A DNA stretch of 64,000 nt from Chondrosia reniformis (taxonomy: Eukaryota > Porifera > Demospongiae > Chondrillida > Chondrillidae). Shown here piece by piece: positions 12,801 to 28,347 of this stretch. Numbering within the stretch: the first letter of the stretch is position 1; every line of letters starts with the position of its first letter. The stretch lies in the NCBI GenBank assembly GCA_947172415.1, contig OX359191.1, positions 496,001 through 560,000 of the forward strand, written 5' to 3'. The notes beneath the pieces were generated by a model, which was given only the letters and a program-made list of their open reading frames with translations, ran no database searches and was not told the DNA's origin. Both the position numbers and the translations under genes were made by a program.

Positions 12801-15800
12801 TGAGTGGTTTGCAGCTAAATCAGATGCAGTACCTCCAAATCAACACACTGATGAGACTATGCAAGAAAGCAAATCTTTTTTTCTTGAAAAGTCTCAAGTA
12901 TCTATCAAGAATGATGCACGAAAATTGGGAAAAAAGGATAATACTGCAGTAATTTGTTGTGGTACCTTTGGTAAATATTGTGCAATTAAGATGTTAAACA
13001 AAAATCTTGCCCATGAACCCAAAAATGAACTTGACATTGCTATGAAGCTTTGGAAAGGTGGTGGTCACAACTGTATTGTGACCTTTTATGGAGTATGGGA
13101 AAATCAGGCCGCTCCTCAAGGCTACCTTCCCTCGTGCCTAGTAATGGAACTTTGTCTTGAAAACACTCTCAATGATCACCTTGAAGCAAGAAGAAAAAAA
13201 CTCCTATCTAGAAAGGTGCCATCTTTTCCATTTAAGGAGAAGGTTGACCTCCTCCTTGATGTGGCTAAAGGTATGAATTTCATACACAGCCATAATATTG
13301 TTCATGGGAATCTGCATGCTGGTAAAATCCTCTTAACCGAGAAAGAAGGGGTATTCCGAGCAAAAGTTGCAGGGTTTGGTTTGTCCACTGATACTAGAGA
13401 TGGCAACCAATCTATAGCTAGCAGTCGTCTGAACAAAGACATCATGCCACCAGAAATTTTAGCTAATATAAAATCCGCTGACAGATGCCAACTCACACAG
13501 GCTGTGGATGTCTTCTCCTTTGGGTGTCTCATGATTCATGTCGGATCATGCAAGTTTCCAATCCCCAAACAGGGAAAGAGTGCTCTTGCTAGTAGGAAAC
13601 ATCTATTTGCTGATATCAGAGTTGACAACAAGGAACGTTTCTTACAGACCATTGAAAAGCTCTTATCTCAAAACCCTGAAGATCGTGGAACCTTTCCATC
13701 TCTTCTAACTCAACATTTGAACAAACTGATTCCACCTTCTGAATTTAATGAAGTAAGTATATATGTAGTTATAATGCAAGTTATACGTATGCCTGTAGAA
13801 AGTATGTCGTAATATGTCATGTCATGTTGCTTATACGCCAATATTTTCAATTAAAGGAAAAAGGAATAATATGTTATTGTAATGTTTATGATATATATTT
13901 ATGGAATACCATCTAATCCAATTGCCATGGACTGCATTTGGTGGCAGTAGGATTAGCTATGAAAGTTTTGCATATATTCATATAAGATAGTATGTAATGG
14001 CAGACACTCGGCTGGCTTTCGCTTTCTATATATGTAGCTTAAAATTAGCTTTGCGTTGAACATTGAACCAATGAAAAGGATTTAGAAACGACCAACAAGT
14101 TTTTTAAACTTGAAATACATACTTGTTATGTACATATACGTACGTATGTTCATACTATACATATATATGTATGTTTTTTGAATTGTGTCCTTAAATTATT
14201 ACACTCTCATTTATTTTTTAGAGTGAAGATCTGGAATCACAAGGGGAATTCCTTAAATCCCTACCTGAGGAGGATTTGATAGTTGAGCCTAAAAATCAGG
14301 TTTGTTCTCATATTTTTTATTAAATGTCTAGATCTGTTTTTCCTAAGACCTGTAAACTTACTTAATCACTCCTTTGTTTTCCTAACATCTACACTACTGT
14401 ACTAACATCTTGTTTTCCTACTATATAATAGCAAATGGAAGCAGCTTTAGATAGAAAAGATGAAGACTCTAAAAGCCTTAAAGATAGAGTGAAGTACTTG
14501 GAGGTTTATATGATTATATGTTACATACATTATTTATGCACTAGATGTGCTCTAAAAATATGTCATTCAATTGTTTATCATTGAAAAAACTTTCAAAGTT
14601 TGCTGTAATTATGACAGATTTCTTGTCTCTATTTTCCTGTCTATCAGCATGGCTAGTTCAACTATATGAATTAATTGTGTATACATTATATAAAAGCTGT
14701 TTTGATCTTGGCTTACCATACTGTTTGTATCAGTGTTGTACATATTGTCAGAATACTATTTATTATCCATCACATTGTATATTTTTCAGTAATTGTCTAT
14801 TTCGCTTGTGTATGGTTTTATACATTTACATTGTGTACGTATGCATGAGTTGTTTTTTGATTGTTTACTATATATATAGGGAGAATTAGGCAAATGTAAA
14901 GAAGATCTAGAAGAGCAAAAGCTGGCAGCAACTGCTGCTGCTGCTAGGCAACTTGCCCAATACAACGATCAAACAGAAATGAACGAGGTATAAGTTTTGA
15001 ATTATTAATTTAATCTAGCTTATTGTTTTCATAGCTAAGTTAATACTCATTAGAAAAACCTGAAATTAAAAGATGAGGAGATTAGGAAGCTGAAACAAGC
15101 AGGAAAAGAGTCTGAGAGCAAACATAAACAAGTTAAGCAGGAGAGAGATGATCTAGAAAAGGAGAATGCTAAACTTAAAGATGACCTCACTAAGGAGAAA
15201 GAAATGGCCAGTAGTCACAATTCAAAGAAGGATCACTTAGAGGTGTTTCAAAATATAACTGTTCTTGTAATGGTTTAATTAAACCTTTACACTCTTTTAT
15301 AAAATGTACAGAGGCTAAAAAATGACTTAGAAAAACAATTAAAGACTGAGCAAGGAACAGTGGAAGCTTTGAAGACCAAGAATGACACTCTAACAACTGA
15401 TTACGAGAAATTAGAGAGGGATTATGTTTCAAGTTGTAAATCTAATGAAGAATTAAAGGTTAGTTCCTATTTTGTTAAGACTTTTGTTATATAGCCAATA
15501 TATAAGTTAGAATAGTTAGCATTTACTGATTATAGAGTGCTCTAAAGTCAGAGGAGACAGTTTGCAAAGAATTCAAAACCTAAGTTACACATCTAGATAT
15601 GGAGCTTAAAATAACAAAGATTAGAATTTTTGTATTTAATTTGCTGATATAGATTATTAATGCTCACATAATGGTACGATTATATATATTGCAATTATGT
15701 TTTTAAGAAAACAATTTTAAGTATATACATATTTTAAACTTTTTACATTCAATTTGTAAAAGATGTAATTTTAAAGTGTTATACATACGTACATCTTAGC

Positions 15801-18800
15801 TCTCAATTTGTTAGTAGCTTATCAGTTCTGCCTTGTTCCCAGATTTCTTAACTTGCATTGGAGCACATGGCTTCTTTAACTTGTCAAGTGGTCAATTGTT
15901 TGCATGAGTGCTTCTTCTAAATTCTTTTGGACTGTATAGGGCAAACATTGTCTCAAATGCATCCGTCAGTTATTCCTGCACACTTTCAGGAATAATCGGT
16001 CCAGGCAAGAATATACGAATAATCAGATAGTTTACTAGACTAATGGAAGTTGTTCTAGAATTTTAGTTGCTTGCATTTTTCGTTTACGCTTGTGTGATCC
16101 TTGTCGTTCTTTCCTTATTAAAAGTTGATCATTTCATGGAAATTTTCAAAACTATTGGACAATCGTGTAACTTATTTTGTGTTAAGTGTGATGCACTGTA
16201 TATCAAGAAATTGTTAATTGTTTATATAGTACATATATATTTGTATACATTGTGTACGTATGCATGAGTTGTTTTTTGATTGTTTACTATAGGGAGAATT
16301 AGGCAAATGTAAAAAAGATCTAGAAAAGCAACTACTGGCAGCAACTGCTGCTGCTGCTAGGCAACTTGCCCAATACAACGATCAAACAGAAACGAACGAG
16401 GTATAAGTTTTGAATTATTAATTTAATCTAGCTTATTGTTTTCATAGCTAAGTTAATACTCATTAGAAAAACCTGAAATTAAAAGATGAGGAGATTAGGA
16501 AGCTGAAACAAGCAGGAAAAGAGTCTGAGAGCAAACATAAACAAGTTAAGCAGGAGAGAGATGATCTAGAAAAGGAGAATGCTAAACTTAAAGATGACCT
16601 CACTAAGGAGAAAGAAATGGCCAGTAGTTACAAAACAAAGAAGGATCACTTAGAGGTGTTTCAAATTATAACTGTTCTTGTAATGGTTTAATTAAAACCC
16701 TTACACTCTTTTATAAAATGCACAGAGGCTAAAAAATGACTTAGAAAAACAATTAAAGACTGAGCTAGAAACAGTGGAAGCTTTGAAGACCAAGAATGAC
16801 ACTCTAACAACTGATTACAAGAAATTAGAGAGGGATTATGTTTCAAGTTGTAAATCTAATGAAGAATTAAAGGTTAGTTCCTATTTTGTTAATTAGTTAT
16901 ATAGCCAATATATAAGTTAGAATAGTTAGCATTTACTGATCATAGAATGCTCTAAAGTCAGAGGAGACAGCTTGTAAAGAATCCAAAGCCAAAGTATCAC
17001 ATCTAGATATGGAACTTAGAGCAATTAAGGTTAGAATTTTTGGTATCTAAATAAATTGATCAAATTTACTATATGTATATAATTTGCCAACATATAATGA
17101 GGAAGATCATCTACATGATAGTATGTTACAATTATGTTATTAAGAAAACAATTCTTCATACCTGTCTATAATCGAATTATTGTGTTTGGATTAATTGCAG
17201 TTGGTTCATAAACTGTTTATGTTTTATAGTGTTGTTATTGTTATTCACATCTTTACCATTCAAGGTAATGTTTTGTTTAGCCTACAGTTTGTATTGCATA
17301 ATACATTCATGAAGGCATTATTGAAATAGTCTATAGGCATTGATTGTTTGCAGTTCTAAAAATACTTAGTAGCATTTCCCATACGTACGTATGTGTAAAA
17401 TTATTCAGCAAGAGATTCCATATAAGAAGCAACTTCACATAAATGAACAGATATTTTGAAATTTAAGTATTTGCTAATCCAAAGAAGATCACAAAATGCT
17501 TTGCAAGCAGAGATATTACAGAGTCACTTTCTAAATATACTGAATAATTGTATATATAACTTTTTATATGTCAAAACATTTCAATTCTCTACTGCTTTTA
17601 CAAGGTTTTTCAAATGAACGAGTACATACAAGTTCTCAATTGTTATTTATATACGTATACCCCCAAATTAGGGATTAATTAGGCCCTAAATTTGAACCTA
17701 CATATTAATTCTAAAGATACCAAGTTATTTCAAAAAATGGACATTTGACCATGATATCATGGAGCTAAATATTCACATTATGAAGAATGGACATACGTAT
17801 ATAATCAAATGAATACTAGAGTAAAGATTTAGTGCTATACATTTCTAATTGACAACCTAGATGATGAGGTATTTGTAGTAATGCACATAAGACAATGAAT
17901 TACTGTGGACTATACAAGTATAAGTGGTTCTTCTATTGAAAGACAAGAATGGACAAGCTTATCGTATTAACCAGACTTACTATACGACTACTGTATAGGA
18001 TAAGTTAGCTACACAGTGTAGTGATGTTAGACAAAGATGAAAGAATATGCCAAGGATTTAGCTGGTATTCTTGCAGCTGACTTTATTTGGACCCCTAACT
18101 ATGCAGTTCTTTCCACCATCTGCTTGCTTCCACCTTCAGCCATATCTACAAATGAAATTGTAATTATTATATATTTTATGACATCACATTTAATTTTATT
18201 GTGTAAAAAATGTCCCAAGTTTTGATAATAGGTGTATTTCCAGTAAAAAAACTTGTGGGGCGTCTGGGCCCCCAACCTCGATGGTTTCTTAGATGCCCAG
18301 TTCACTGATTCCGTTTGTCACTTGAATGCTGTCAATTTCAAAACCTTTTTGTGCAGGCTTTACATTGCATAGTATTAGTAAAGGTGGTTTCTAAATCCTT
18401 TTCAATGTTCGACAAAAAGGAACTTCAAGAGAAAAAGCTAATTTTATGCTTAGAAGTGAAATGTGTATTCCTCAGTGGATAAGGGCACACAGGCAGTTAT
18501 TCTCAATCTGTTTCAAAAGTCAGAAAAGTCAAAGCTTGAAGCTGTATATATATACAGAAGCAGAGAGGTGGGGATGACTATGAGCTATTCACTAAAGCCA
18601 CAGCAACTACCATTGCCTACAGTACTAATGTTGATCCTGCTGAAGTCACTTTCCAGCAAGATACAATGAGAGCACATGTGGTGAAGTGTTTTTGTCTTAT
18701 CATTTGCCCAATGGTTATTTGTGAAGGTTACATGCCAGTCAGATGGAAAATTAGTAGATAGTAGTAGAGCCCACTATTGCATTCAAGTTGGTTGCTGTCA

Positions 18801-21800
18801 TAACTCTTTACAACACCCTCAGCACAAGCCATTGCTATGGCAGTGTTACAGTACCATTTGTACAAAGTGTGTTTAGGTATGCCTGCACTTGCTTATCTAT
18901 ATAGTTCACTTCCCAACAAGAGTGGACGACCTCTTTTCTTGTTCAATATATCCTTCACAGCCATCTCTTTACATTTTCTCTTATTCCTCGCCAATTCCTT
19001 CTTGTCCTTCTTCTTCCATGTTCACATGCTGCTTTCCTTGAGGATGGCCAGGGGAAGCTTTAGAAAAGAAATGTATGGTAACTGTTACATCATGCTCTGT
19101 TACCCTGCAGTGAGATCATGAACACAAGGTGTTGGGATAAATTTCGTGGGGAATTTTTTCACGAATCACAATCCATCCACAGAATTCACTAGAATATTCT
19201 ACCGTGAACATTTCCCACTATACGGTAGGCACCTTTGGCACCCCAAAAAGATAAGAACGAGCCATTTTCATACAATGTATGGATAGGAAGTAAAATACAT
19301 ATACATACTACTTAAATATGAAAAAAAAGGTATTTTGCTTTTATTGGCATTATGCAGAATAAAGTGGAGGATCTGTCATCTGCTAAAGCTTCATTGCAAA
19401 GGGATAAGAAGAATTTAGAATCTTTTCGGGCCATCCCTACTTAGAGAGTACTACCGTACTCTCTGATATAAAAGAAGTTAATTACATTATCGTAATTATA
19501 TTTTTTGACATCACAAGAATTGTTCCAAGGTTTTGGTGAAGATTGACAAAAAAATTAGAACGAGCCATTCTCTTTCAATGGGCAGTATAAATAAGGAAAT
19601 CTAAAATGCTTCAGTGGTATTATGTATATGACAATTTTACGTCAATACTGTACAGAGTAAGTGTATTCAGCCGAGTTTGCGATGGTACAGTTAATTTAGG
19701 AAACTGTTTCTAATCACAACTTTGTAGGACAAGAACTATTATTAATGATTACAACAAATCAAAGCGCTTATTTATAGAAAATAAGGGTGTGATACAAGAA
19801 AAGGTTAAGATGAGATGGATTTAAACAAAACTAAACACATGATTACAGAACTCTTAGTAAACTAATCCAACTAAGTGTTAAACAAGACTAAACCTGGTCC
19901 ATGACTAGCTACTAAAATGTACAAATAAGGTAAAGTCTAAAACTAAGTTCAATTAACACCGTTACATGTAATATTATGCAGATTAAAGTAGAAGAGCTGT
20001 CATCTGCTAAAGCTTTATTGCAAAAGGATAAGAAGAATTCAGAATCTGAAGTGGGGAAACTTAGACATACATTAAACATCAGAGAAGGAGACTTGCATGA
20101 TAAGCAGGTTAGTTGTACATATTTGCTGACATATGCCTCAAGTTGAAATATATCAATTATCAGGCACATATAGAGGAATTGAACAGGGATCTTGGTGTAG
20201 CTAGACAGGGAGAAAGTCAGGTACCTATACTTGAAGAAAAAATTGATACACTTAAGAAAGAAAAAGCAGAGTACATTGTAAGTATTGACAGTTTGATATA
20301 CTTATGTACATAATTATAAATAATTTCCTTTTGTACCTGCTACAGAAAGTTCAATACCTATCTATCATATAACAGTGTAGCAATGAATCTTTATACAATC
20401 CTTCCTTTTGTATGTCATAAACTGTAGGTAAAACTTAATGCTGTATCAGAAGAACTCAATAAGGAAAACAAGACTTGTCAAAATCTTCAATCAAGAGTAG
20501 ACACACTACAAAATGAATTAGAACAAACAAAGAAGAATTTAAAGGAGGATGGAGTTAGTTTTATTTAACCAGAATACAGTAATACAGTTAGGCTACATCT
20601 AATGAATATGTGCTGCATGATGCAACCAATTGGTAAGAAACTGGTCTCTGATTATCGGCTTGTACTGATAGATTCACTTCAATTAGTATATATGAATTTA
20701 TTGTATCATCATTTTTATTATTATTTATATGAATAGAGAAAATTATTAATTTCGTAATTAGTATAGGAGGGAAGCATGAGTAGAGAGCATTGCTGTGGCA
20801 GTTGTAGCTAAGCTGTTGTGGGTTTTAAACAATTACTTCTTTTATATTCATATGTGATTGTGGCTTGATTATCACTTCAGTTATACTACCTATTTATGTA
20901 GGATAAAAAACTGAAGCTGGAGTATGACATGTTAGAATTGAAGAGGACCCAATCTAAGCAAGATACTGACTATGGAGAATTAGAGAAACACCATTCAGAA
21001 GCAATTGAAAAACTTTCACGAGCTAAAGTATGTTCTCATTATCATATTTGAATTGTGGCTATTTGAATTATACCCCAAGTATGCATACACAGTATATACA
21101 CTGAAATATTGTGTATACACACTATAATGTACGTATATGCATACTTACTTTTTAATATGATATATCCCTAAATATGGTGTAGTCTGAATGTACCGAATAT
21201 ATGAATAAAGAAAAGCATGCAAGAAAGAATTATGAAGAGCTTCATCGTGAATTTGATGCTCTTCGAAAAAAAGAAAATGTATCATTAACAACAAAGGTAC
21301 AGTACATACTATGCTATGTGTATGTACGTATATCTATATGTCTATACAAATCTGAAAATCTGTTTATTGGTGCTGTCAGCAATGAAATTGATATGGGTTG
21401 AACGTTTTGACCTTTAGGTCTCAGTAATAATGAGGAAGGATTACAACTGACATCATTCCATCAATCAACCCCTATTGTCATTATTGCTGATGAAGACCTA
21501 TGGTCAAAATGTTCAACCCATATCAATTTCATTGCTGACAGCTCCAATAAACAGATTTTCAGATTCAATGATTGAACCAACTAGAACTACAGTACTCCCT
21601 ATCAGTCTATACAAATGTATAGAGATACTTTCATGCACTCATTTCTTAACTTGACATATTCAACTCTTTAGACCAAAGAAATGGAAAAGGTGAAGGAGCA
21701 TAACAAGAAGCTAGAAGTAATTATGTCATATGTTTCTGAAAAACACAATTAAGTCTTCTTCAGATTCATTTATATATTATATATATACAGGAAGAGCTTA

Positions 21801-24800
21801 AGAAATTGAAAGACAATGAACATCAGTTAGAACAAGATTGTAAAGAGGCAGAGGTATTGTGAAAGTGTGTATCTCATTTATAGGATAAATTGTATCTTGT
21901 TCTGGCAATTAGGTAAATATCAAAGAGAATGAGGAATTATGAGTTACAATTATCCATCTTAATATTTCGAAAGACATAGAAATTATAGTGTTAGGTGTAG
22001 TAAGAATCAAATTATTATGTAAGCTATGATTCCTTTGGATGAAAAGGAAAGTAGCCATTTTGAAATGATTTTTTACACACTGACAAGCGGATTATTATGA
22101 AGATATGTCATGAGTTCTATGTTCAATACTCTAAAATTATTACGCAAATACATATTTTTGCAAATGATGGTGTTAAGGATGCTTACATTTAACTAAGTTC
22201 TGTTTACTTTCTTCTATGGTCCTTTTTATAAATTTAAGGATACGTAATGGTCCAGAATTATAAAGAATACGAGGTATTAAGAGGTAAAGGGTTTACAAAG
22301 GGGCCAAGTAATTTGCATGTGGGTAGTCAACCCCATGAGATTTTAATTCAAATTACTTTTAATCTTGAATACAGCTGATTTGGAGCTGTAATTATATAGG
22401 CTTCAAAGCTACCTTTACATTTATTTTTAAGTTGATTTGTCTTTTTAAAGACTAACACTTGTTATGTTGATTTTAGGAGGAGTCACCTATTCAATATTTC
22501 ATACGTACATTGCTCTATAAGATATATTGGCCACCTGTTGTTATATATATGTATGTTAATTGCGTAGCTATGAAGTATGATATATTTGAGCAATATATAA
22601 TTAAGATTTCTAGCAACTAAATCCTGCTTAGACTGCAGATTACATGAAGTTCTCTTTTAGACTGTGCACCTCCAGATAATGCCTAAATACATACAATAGT
22701 AGATCTATTGAAGGAAACAACTTTAGACGATTTCCTACAATTGCAATCTTTAAAGAATAACTAAATAGAGGTGTACTTGCATAAGTCACTTTCCATTGAT
22801 GATCCAGTTGATGTGCATATGTATACATACGTACAAGTATATATGAAGTGATAGGGAGTAATTTTAGTTGCGTTCATTAGGATAGATAAGTTTATTGGAG
22901 CTACCTGCAATGAAAATCAAGCTAGATTGCTAGCTTGAATCATACCATCAATTAACACTAGAATTTATTTTTTTCATTTTGGCATTCTATTCAATTTTCA
23001 ACCCCTGTCACTTTTTCTTTTTAAACCAACTGCTGTAGTCCTTTCCTCATTATTGCTGATAAAGACCTATGGGATGAAATGTACAATCTAGCTCGATTTT
23101 TGTTGCAGATAGCTCCAATAAACCTATCTATCATACACACATGCATACATTTTATGGACAATTTATCTTCATTAATTATTATTTTACAGACAAACTTGAG
23201 GAAGGCCAATGGTGCAATTGAGGAGTTACAGATGAAGCTGTCAAATCAAAAGAATCAGCTAGGCAAAGAAATCCAGGTCTTGCAAGTGAGTTATATTATA
23301 AAGTGATTGATTAATATTAGAGTATAGGCTGTAAGAGCTGTCATTGTTAATTGTTTGTTTTGTAATCTTGCAGTCTGACAAATCAGAGCTTGAAAGGAAG
23401 CTCCAACACCTTCAATCTAAGGTGGACGTCAGAGAAGAAGACTTGAGAAAAATCGAGGTGTGTTTGTATAAATGACTTTCCAATTGATATGCTGTGTACA
23501 TGTGTATGTATTGTATATTTTATGGCTAATTTTGAAATGACATGCAGGCAACCTTGAAGGAGGTCAATGGTGCCTTGGTTGAAGAAAGGGAAAGATGTGC
23601 TAATCTTACTTCAAAAGTGAAAGAGCTTGAGTTTGCATTAGAAGATAAGGAATTGAGTTTGAAAGAGAAACAAGTTTGTTCCATTTACATATGAATATGT
23701 GAAGCATATATAGAAATGTGCAGCTTGAAGTCTCAACTTAATCCAATTCAGTATCTTTTGACATGCCTTAACAGTAGATTGGAAATGTTTTTCTCAAGAC
23801 ATTTCTTTCACTTTTTAATTACTGTGGCCCATGCCACTTCTAATTCATTCCCAATGGTCCTGTATTTAAGGGCAAACAAATAGGACTACCCTAGTTGTAC
23901 AGTACATGTATGTAGGTTTGCTCTCCTAGCTTTTCTAATTTTCTAGGAAGTACATTACAACCGCTCATTCTTTCAATGTAATATTTTGGACTATGTATAA
24001 GTGTATATTTTCTCACATTTTCATTTTTATGTATACTGTGGTTAATTTCTGAATGTCTGTCAATAGTAGGACAATGTGATATCATGTGTTGTATTTCCCA
24101 CCAGTGTGAAGTGCATAAGCTGGAAGAAGAAAACTGTAGACTCACTGAGAAACTCAGAGAAATAACTGAGGACAGAGAATCAGTTAAACAGGCGCTAACG
24201 AGTGAAAACGAGGAGCTGTCAAATCAAAAGAATCAGCTAGACAAAGAAATCCAGGTCTTGCAAGTGAGTTATATTATAGAACATGATTAATTTTAGAGTA
24301 TAGGTGTAAGAGCTGTCATTGTAAATTGTTTGTAATCTTGCAGTCTGACAAATCAGAGCTTGAAAGGAAGCTCCATGACCTTCAATCTAAGGTGGACGTC
24401 AGGGAAGAAGACTTGAGAAAAATAGAGGTGTGTTTGTATAAATGACTTTCCAGTTGATATGCTGTGTACATGTGTATGTATTGTATATTTTATGGCTGAT
24501 TTTGAAATGACATGTAGGCAACCTTGAAGGAGGTCAATGGTGCCTTGGTTGAAGAAAGAGAAAGATGTGCTAATCTTACTTCAAAAGTGCAAGAGCTTGA
24601 GTTTGCATTAGAAGATAAGGAATTGAGTTTGAAAGAGAAACAAGTTTGTTCCATTTACATTTTGTTCCTTTATTATGAGTACATGAAGAATGTACAGCTT
24701 GGCATATATGGAAAGTGATGATCAAAAAGATTTCCTATGTCATGTGCAGGAAATAATCTCCCAGCTAGAAAGGGACATTAGTAATTATCAGAGCCGTCTG

Positions 24801-27800
24801 GAGCAGCAAGAGATGTCTTACGACGAGTTGAAGAAGGTTCATCAGCAAGTCAATGAAGAATATGAAAGAACAAAGGTATACTTAGCTTAATCCCTTAATC
24901 TTTGTTTTGCATTTATTTTATCATGTCTATTTATACGAAGTCCCATATAAAGTACATACATTTATTTCTTAACCTGCTGCCATTTTTCGTATAAGGATGA
25001 TAAAATGGCTGTCATAACTGCTCACAATTGTAGACATTTGTCTTAAATAGTATACACATTAATTAAAATGATATCATGTTAGTAGTTGCTGCTTGAAGTC
25101 TCAACTTAATCCAAATTTGGACTTGCCTTAACAGTAGACTGGAAATGTTTTTCTCAAGACATTTCTTTCACCTTTTAATTACTGTGGCCCATGCCACTTC
25201 TCATTATTCCCAATGGTCCTGTAATTAAGGGCAAACAAATAGGGCTACCCTAGTTGTACAGTACATGAATAATCAAAGTGATAATCAAACCACAAGTATA
25301 ATCAGTCAAACATCAATAGGAGGGAAAAACACGAAAGAAGCAATTGCTGGGAATTGAACCCAGGACAGCTGGTTATGACCACCAGTTGCTCTGCCACTGA
25401 GCTACAACTGCCACAGCAATGCCTCCTCCATGTTCTCCCTCTTAAACTAACTACCAGATAAATAATTAGTTTCCATTTTTTAATTGGTGGTGGATTCTCT
25501 TATCAGAATAAACTGACAATCAAACCAAAATCAATCAATGTAAGTTTGCTCTCCTTGCTTTTCTAATTTTCTAGCTAGTACATTACATTACAACCGCTCA
25601 TTCTTTCAATGTAATATTTTGGACTATGTATGTATATATATTTTCTCACATTTTCATTTTTACGTATACTATGGTTGCTTTGCTTAAACTGAATATCTGT
25701 CAATAGTAGGACAATGTGATATCATGTGTTGTATTTCCCACTAGTGTGAAGTGCATAAGCTGGAAGAAGAAAACTGTAGACTCACTGAGAAACTCAAAGT
25801 ATTAACTGAGGACAGAGAATCAGTTAAACAGGCGCTAACGAGTAAAAACGAGGAGCTGTCAAATCAAAAGAATCAGCTAGACAAAGAAATCCAGGTCTTG
25901 CAAGTGAGTTATATTATAAAACAATTGATTAATTTTAGAGTATAGGTGTAAGAGCTGTCATTGTAAATTGTTTGTAATCTTGCAGTCTGACAAATCAGAG
26001 CTTGAAAGGAAGCTCCATGACCTTCAATCTAAGGTGGTTGTCAGAGAAGAAGACTTGAGAAAAATAGAAGTGTGTTTGTATAAATGATTTTCCAGTTGAT
26101 ATGCCGTGTACATGTGTATGTATTGTATATTTTATGGCTGATTTTGAAATGACATGCAGACAACCTTGAAGGAGGTCAATGGTGCCTTGGTTGAAGAAAG
26201 GGAAAGATGTGCTAATCTTACTTCAAAAGTGAAAGAGCTTGAGTTTGCATTAGAAGATAAGGAATTGAGTTTGAAAGAGAAACAGGTTTGTTCCATTTAC
26301 CTATGAGTACATGAAGCATATATAGAAACATACAGCTTGCCATATATGGAAAGTGATGATCAAAAAGATTCCTTATGTCACGTGCAGGATTTAATCTCCC
26401 AGCTAGAAAGGGACATTAGTAATTATCAGAGCCGTCTGGAGCAGCAAGAGATGTCTTTTGACAAGTTAAAGAAGGTTCATCAGCAAGTCAATGAAGAATG
26501 TGAAAGAACAAAGGTATACTTTAGCTTAATCCCTTAAGCTTCGGTTTGCATTTATTTGTCATGTTTAGCTAGATACACTGTACATACATACATACATACA
26601 TACACACATATAACTTTCTGTAATTCTTTCCAATTCAGACTGAGAGCGATAAATAGTCTGAAGGACTCTGGAAACATGATTGATCCATGACTAGCTTAGT
26701 TAGCGTATAATTTACAAACAAATTTCAGCATACGTATGTATGTATATAGTGTTATGAAATTATAAAACCTTAAAAGGTCTTGTGTGGACAAACAAATGAT
26801 TATACAGTAGGTACTCTATGTATTTCACTTATCATTATCCACTTTATACAGACAAATAGTATGCATTTATTAGTCATAAGATTGTACGTATGTACAGTAC
26901 GCGTCAAAAAAGGTAACGGTAATGCCGTTTTTCAGATAATCGGTCTTCGTTTAGTGGATAAGAATAAAGTTCCACTGTATTTATTACGTAGTTCAGTAAT
27001 GTATATACATATATTACATATATAATAATAAGACACACATACATGTCACGTGTAACATCAATAGTAGAAGTTGTATGTTATTTATGTATATAGTGTGGAT
27101 TTGGTATTTGTACCTACAGTATGTGCATTTATGATACTATGAAGAAGGTCTATGAAGAATGTCTCAAATGTGTATTTCTGTATGACAGGAAGACAATAAG
27201 AAAAAGCAAGTAATCCTAAAAGAATTGAATTTAGAACTAGAACAAAAGATGAAGTCAGCGAGAGAGTCTCAATTAAGAAAGGTTGTTTACCTTTAGTTGT
27301 ATACAAAAACAACTGTACTGTATACATACATAGATGCTTATATAAATTGTACATACGTACATATACGTATACTTATATAAATTGTATATATGTACATATA
27401 CGTATACTTATATAAATTGTACATACGTACATACTGTTTATGTTTCTCCCTGATAGTCTGACGAAATTCAGAAAATGAAAGAGGATTTAGATAAAGTTCA
27501 GGTTTGTTCTCTGTGAACACTACAATGCATGTACTGTACGTATAATGTGCACATCTAGGAGGGATCCATGAATGCACATAAGTTATATCGGGATATGAAT
27601 ACAGGAGTAAAAGATTGCAAATTATACGGGTTTAAGTAAACATTGTGGTTTAAAGAATGCGAGATAAAGCTTAGGTGTACAGGACTTATATACGAAATTA
27701 CTGACGTGTCAAATCAATACGGGTCAAAAGATTATGTTCAATTCTCGATATACGGTAATAGGACACATCACCATTCAATTGAATATTTAATATATACTTG

Positions 27801-28294
27801 GCAATTGACACTTGACAATGTGGAAAAAAACGTACCTACCCTGGCAATTAACCCCCATGGCTCCCTCACCTGCATATCACCCTTGTTTTTATACATATGT
27901 ATACGTTTAAATTATTATGGGCTGTGGCCTATATTTTAGGGATATATATATATATTTATTACTTTCTTATTACTTTTGTGTATACATGCACCTACGTTAT
28001 CTACATGCACTCTGTAAATCACCCTTCCTCTTTATTTCACTTGAACTAAATAATGCACCACCTCTGAACTCGGTGCTTGTATGTGGCTGTCTGGGAAGTG
28101 CGGCCTGGTAGCCTTAAGTGGCGAGAGCTTAATGCGCCCAGGCAGTCGGGCTATGTACCTGGGCGGATGGCCTGGTAGCCTTAAGTGGCGATGGTTTATA
28201 CGTGTCCAGGTATAGCCCTGTGCCCCTTAACCACTTTTGGTTTGCTTTTATACATTCATTGTAAGCATGGGCACTCTAATAATAATAATAATAA

Positions 28295-28347
<53 letters not shown>

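Noticed and set aside
25290..25490. Functional tRNA-Met gene on the - strand
   Set aside because: The anticodon arm has two extra bases, acceptor pairing is poor and SINE-like tail sequence follows; related broken copies occur nearby.
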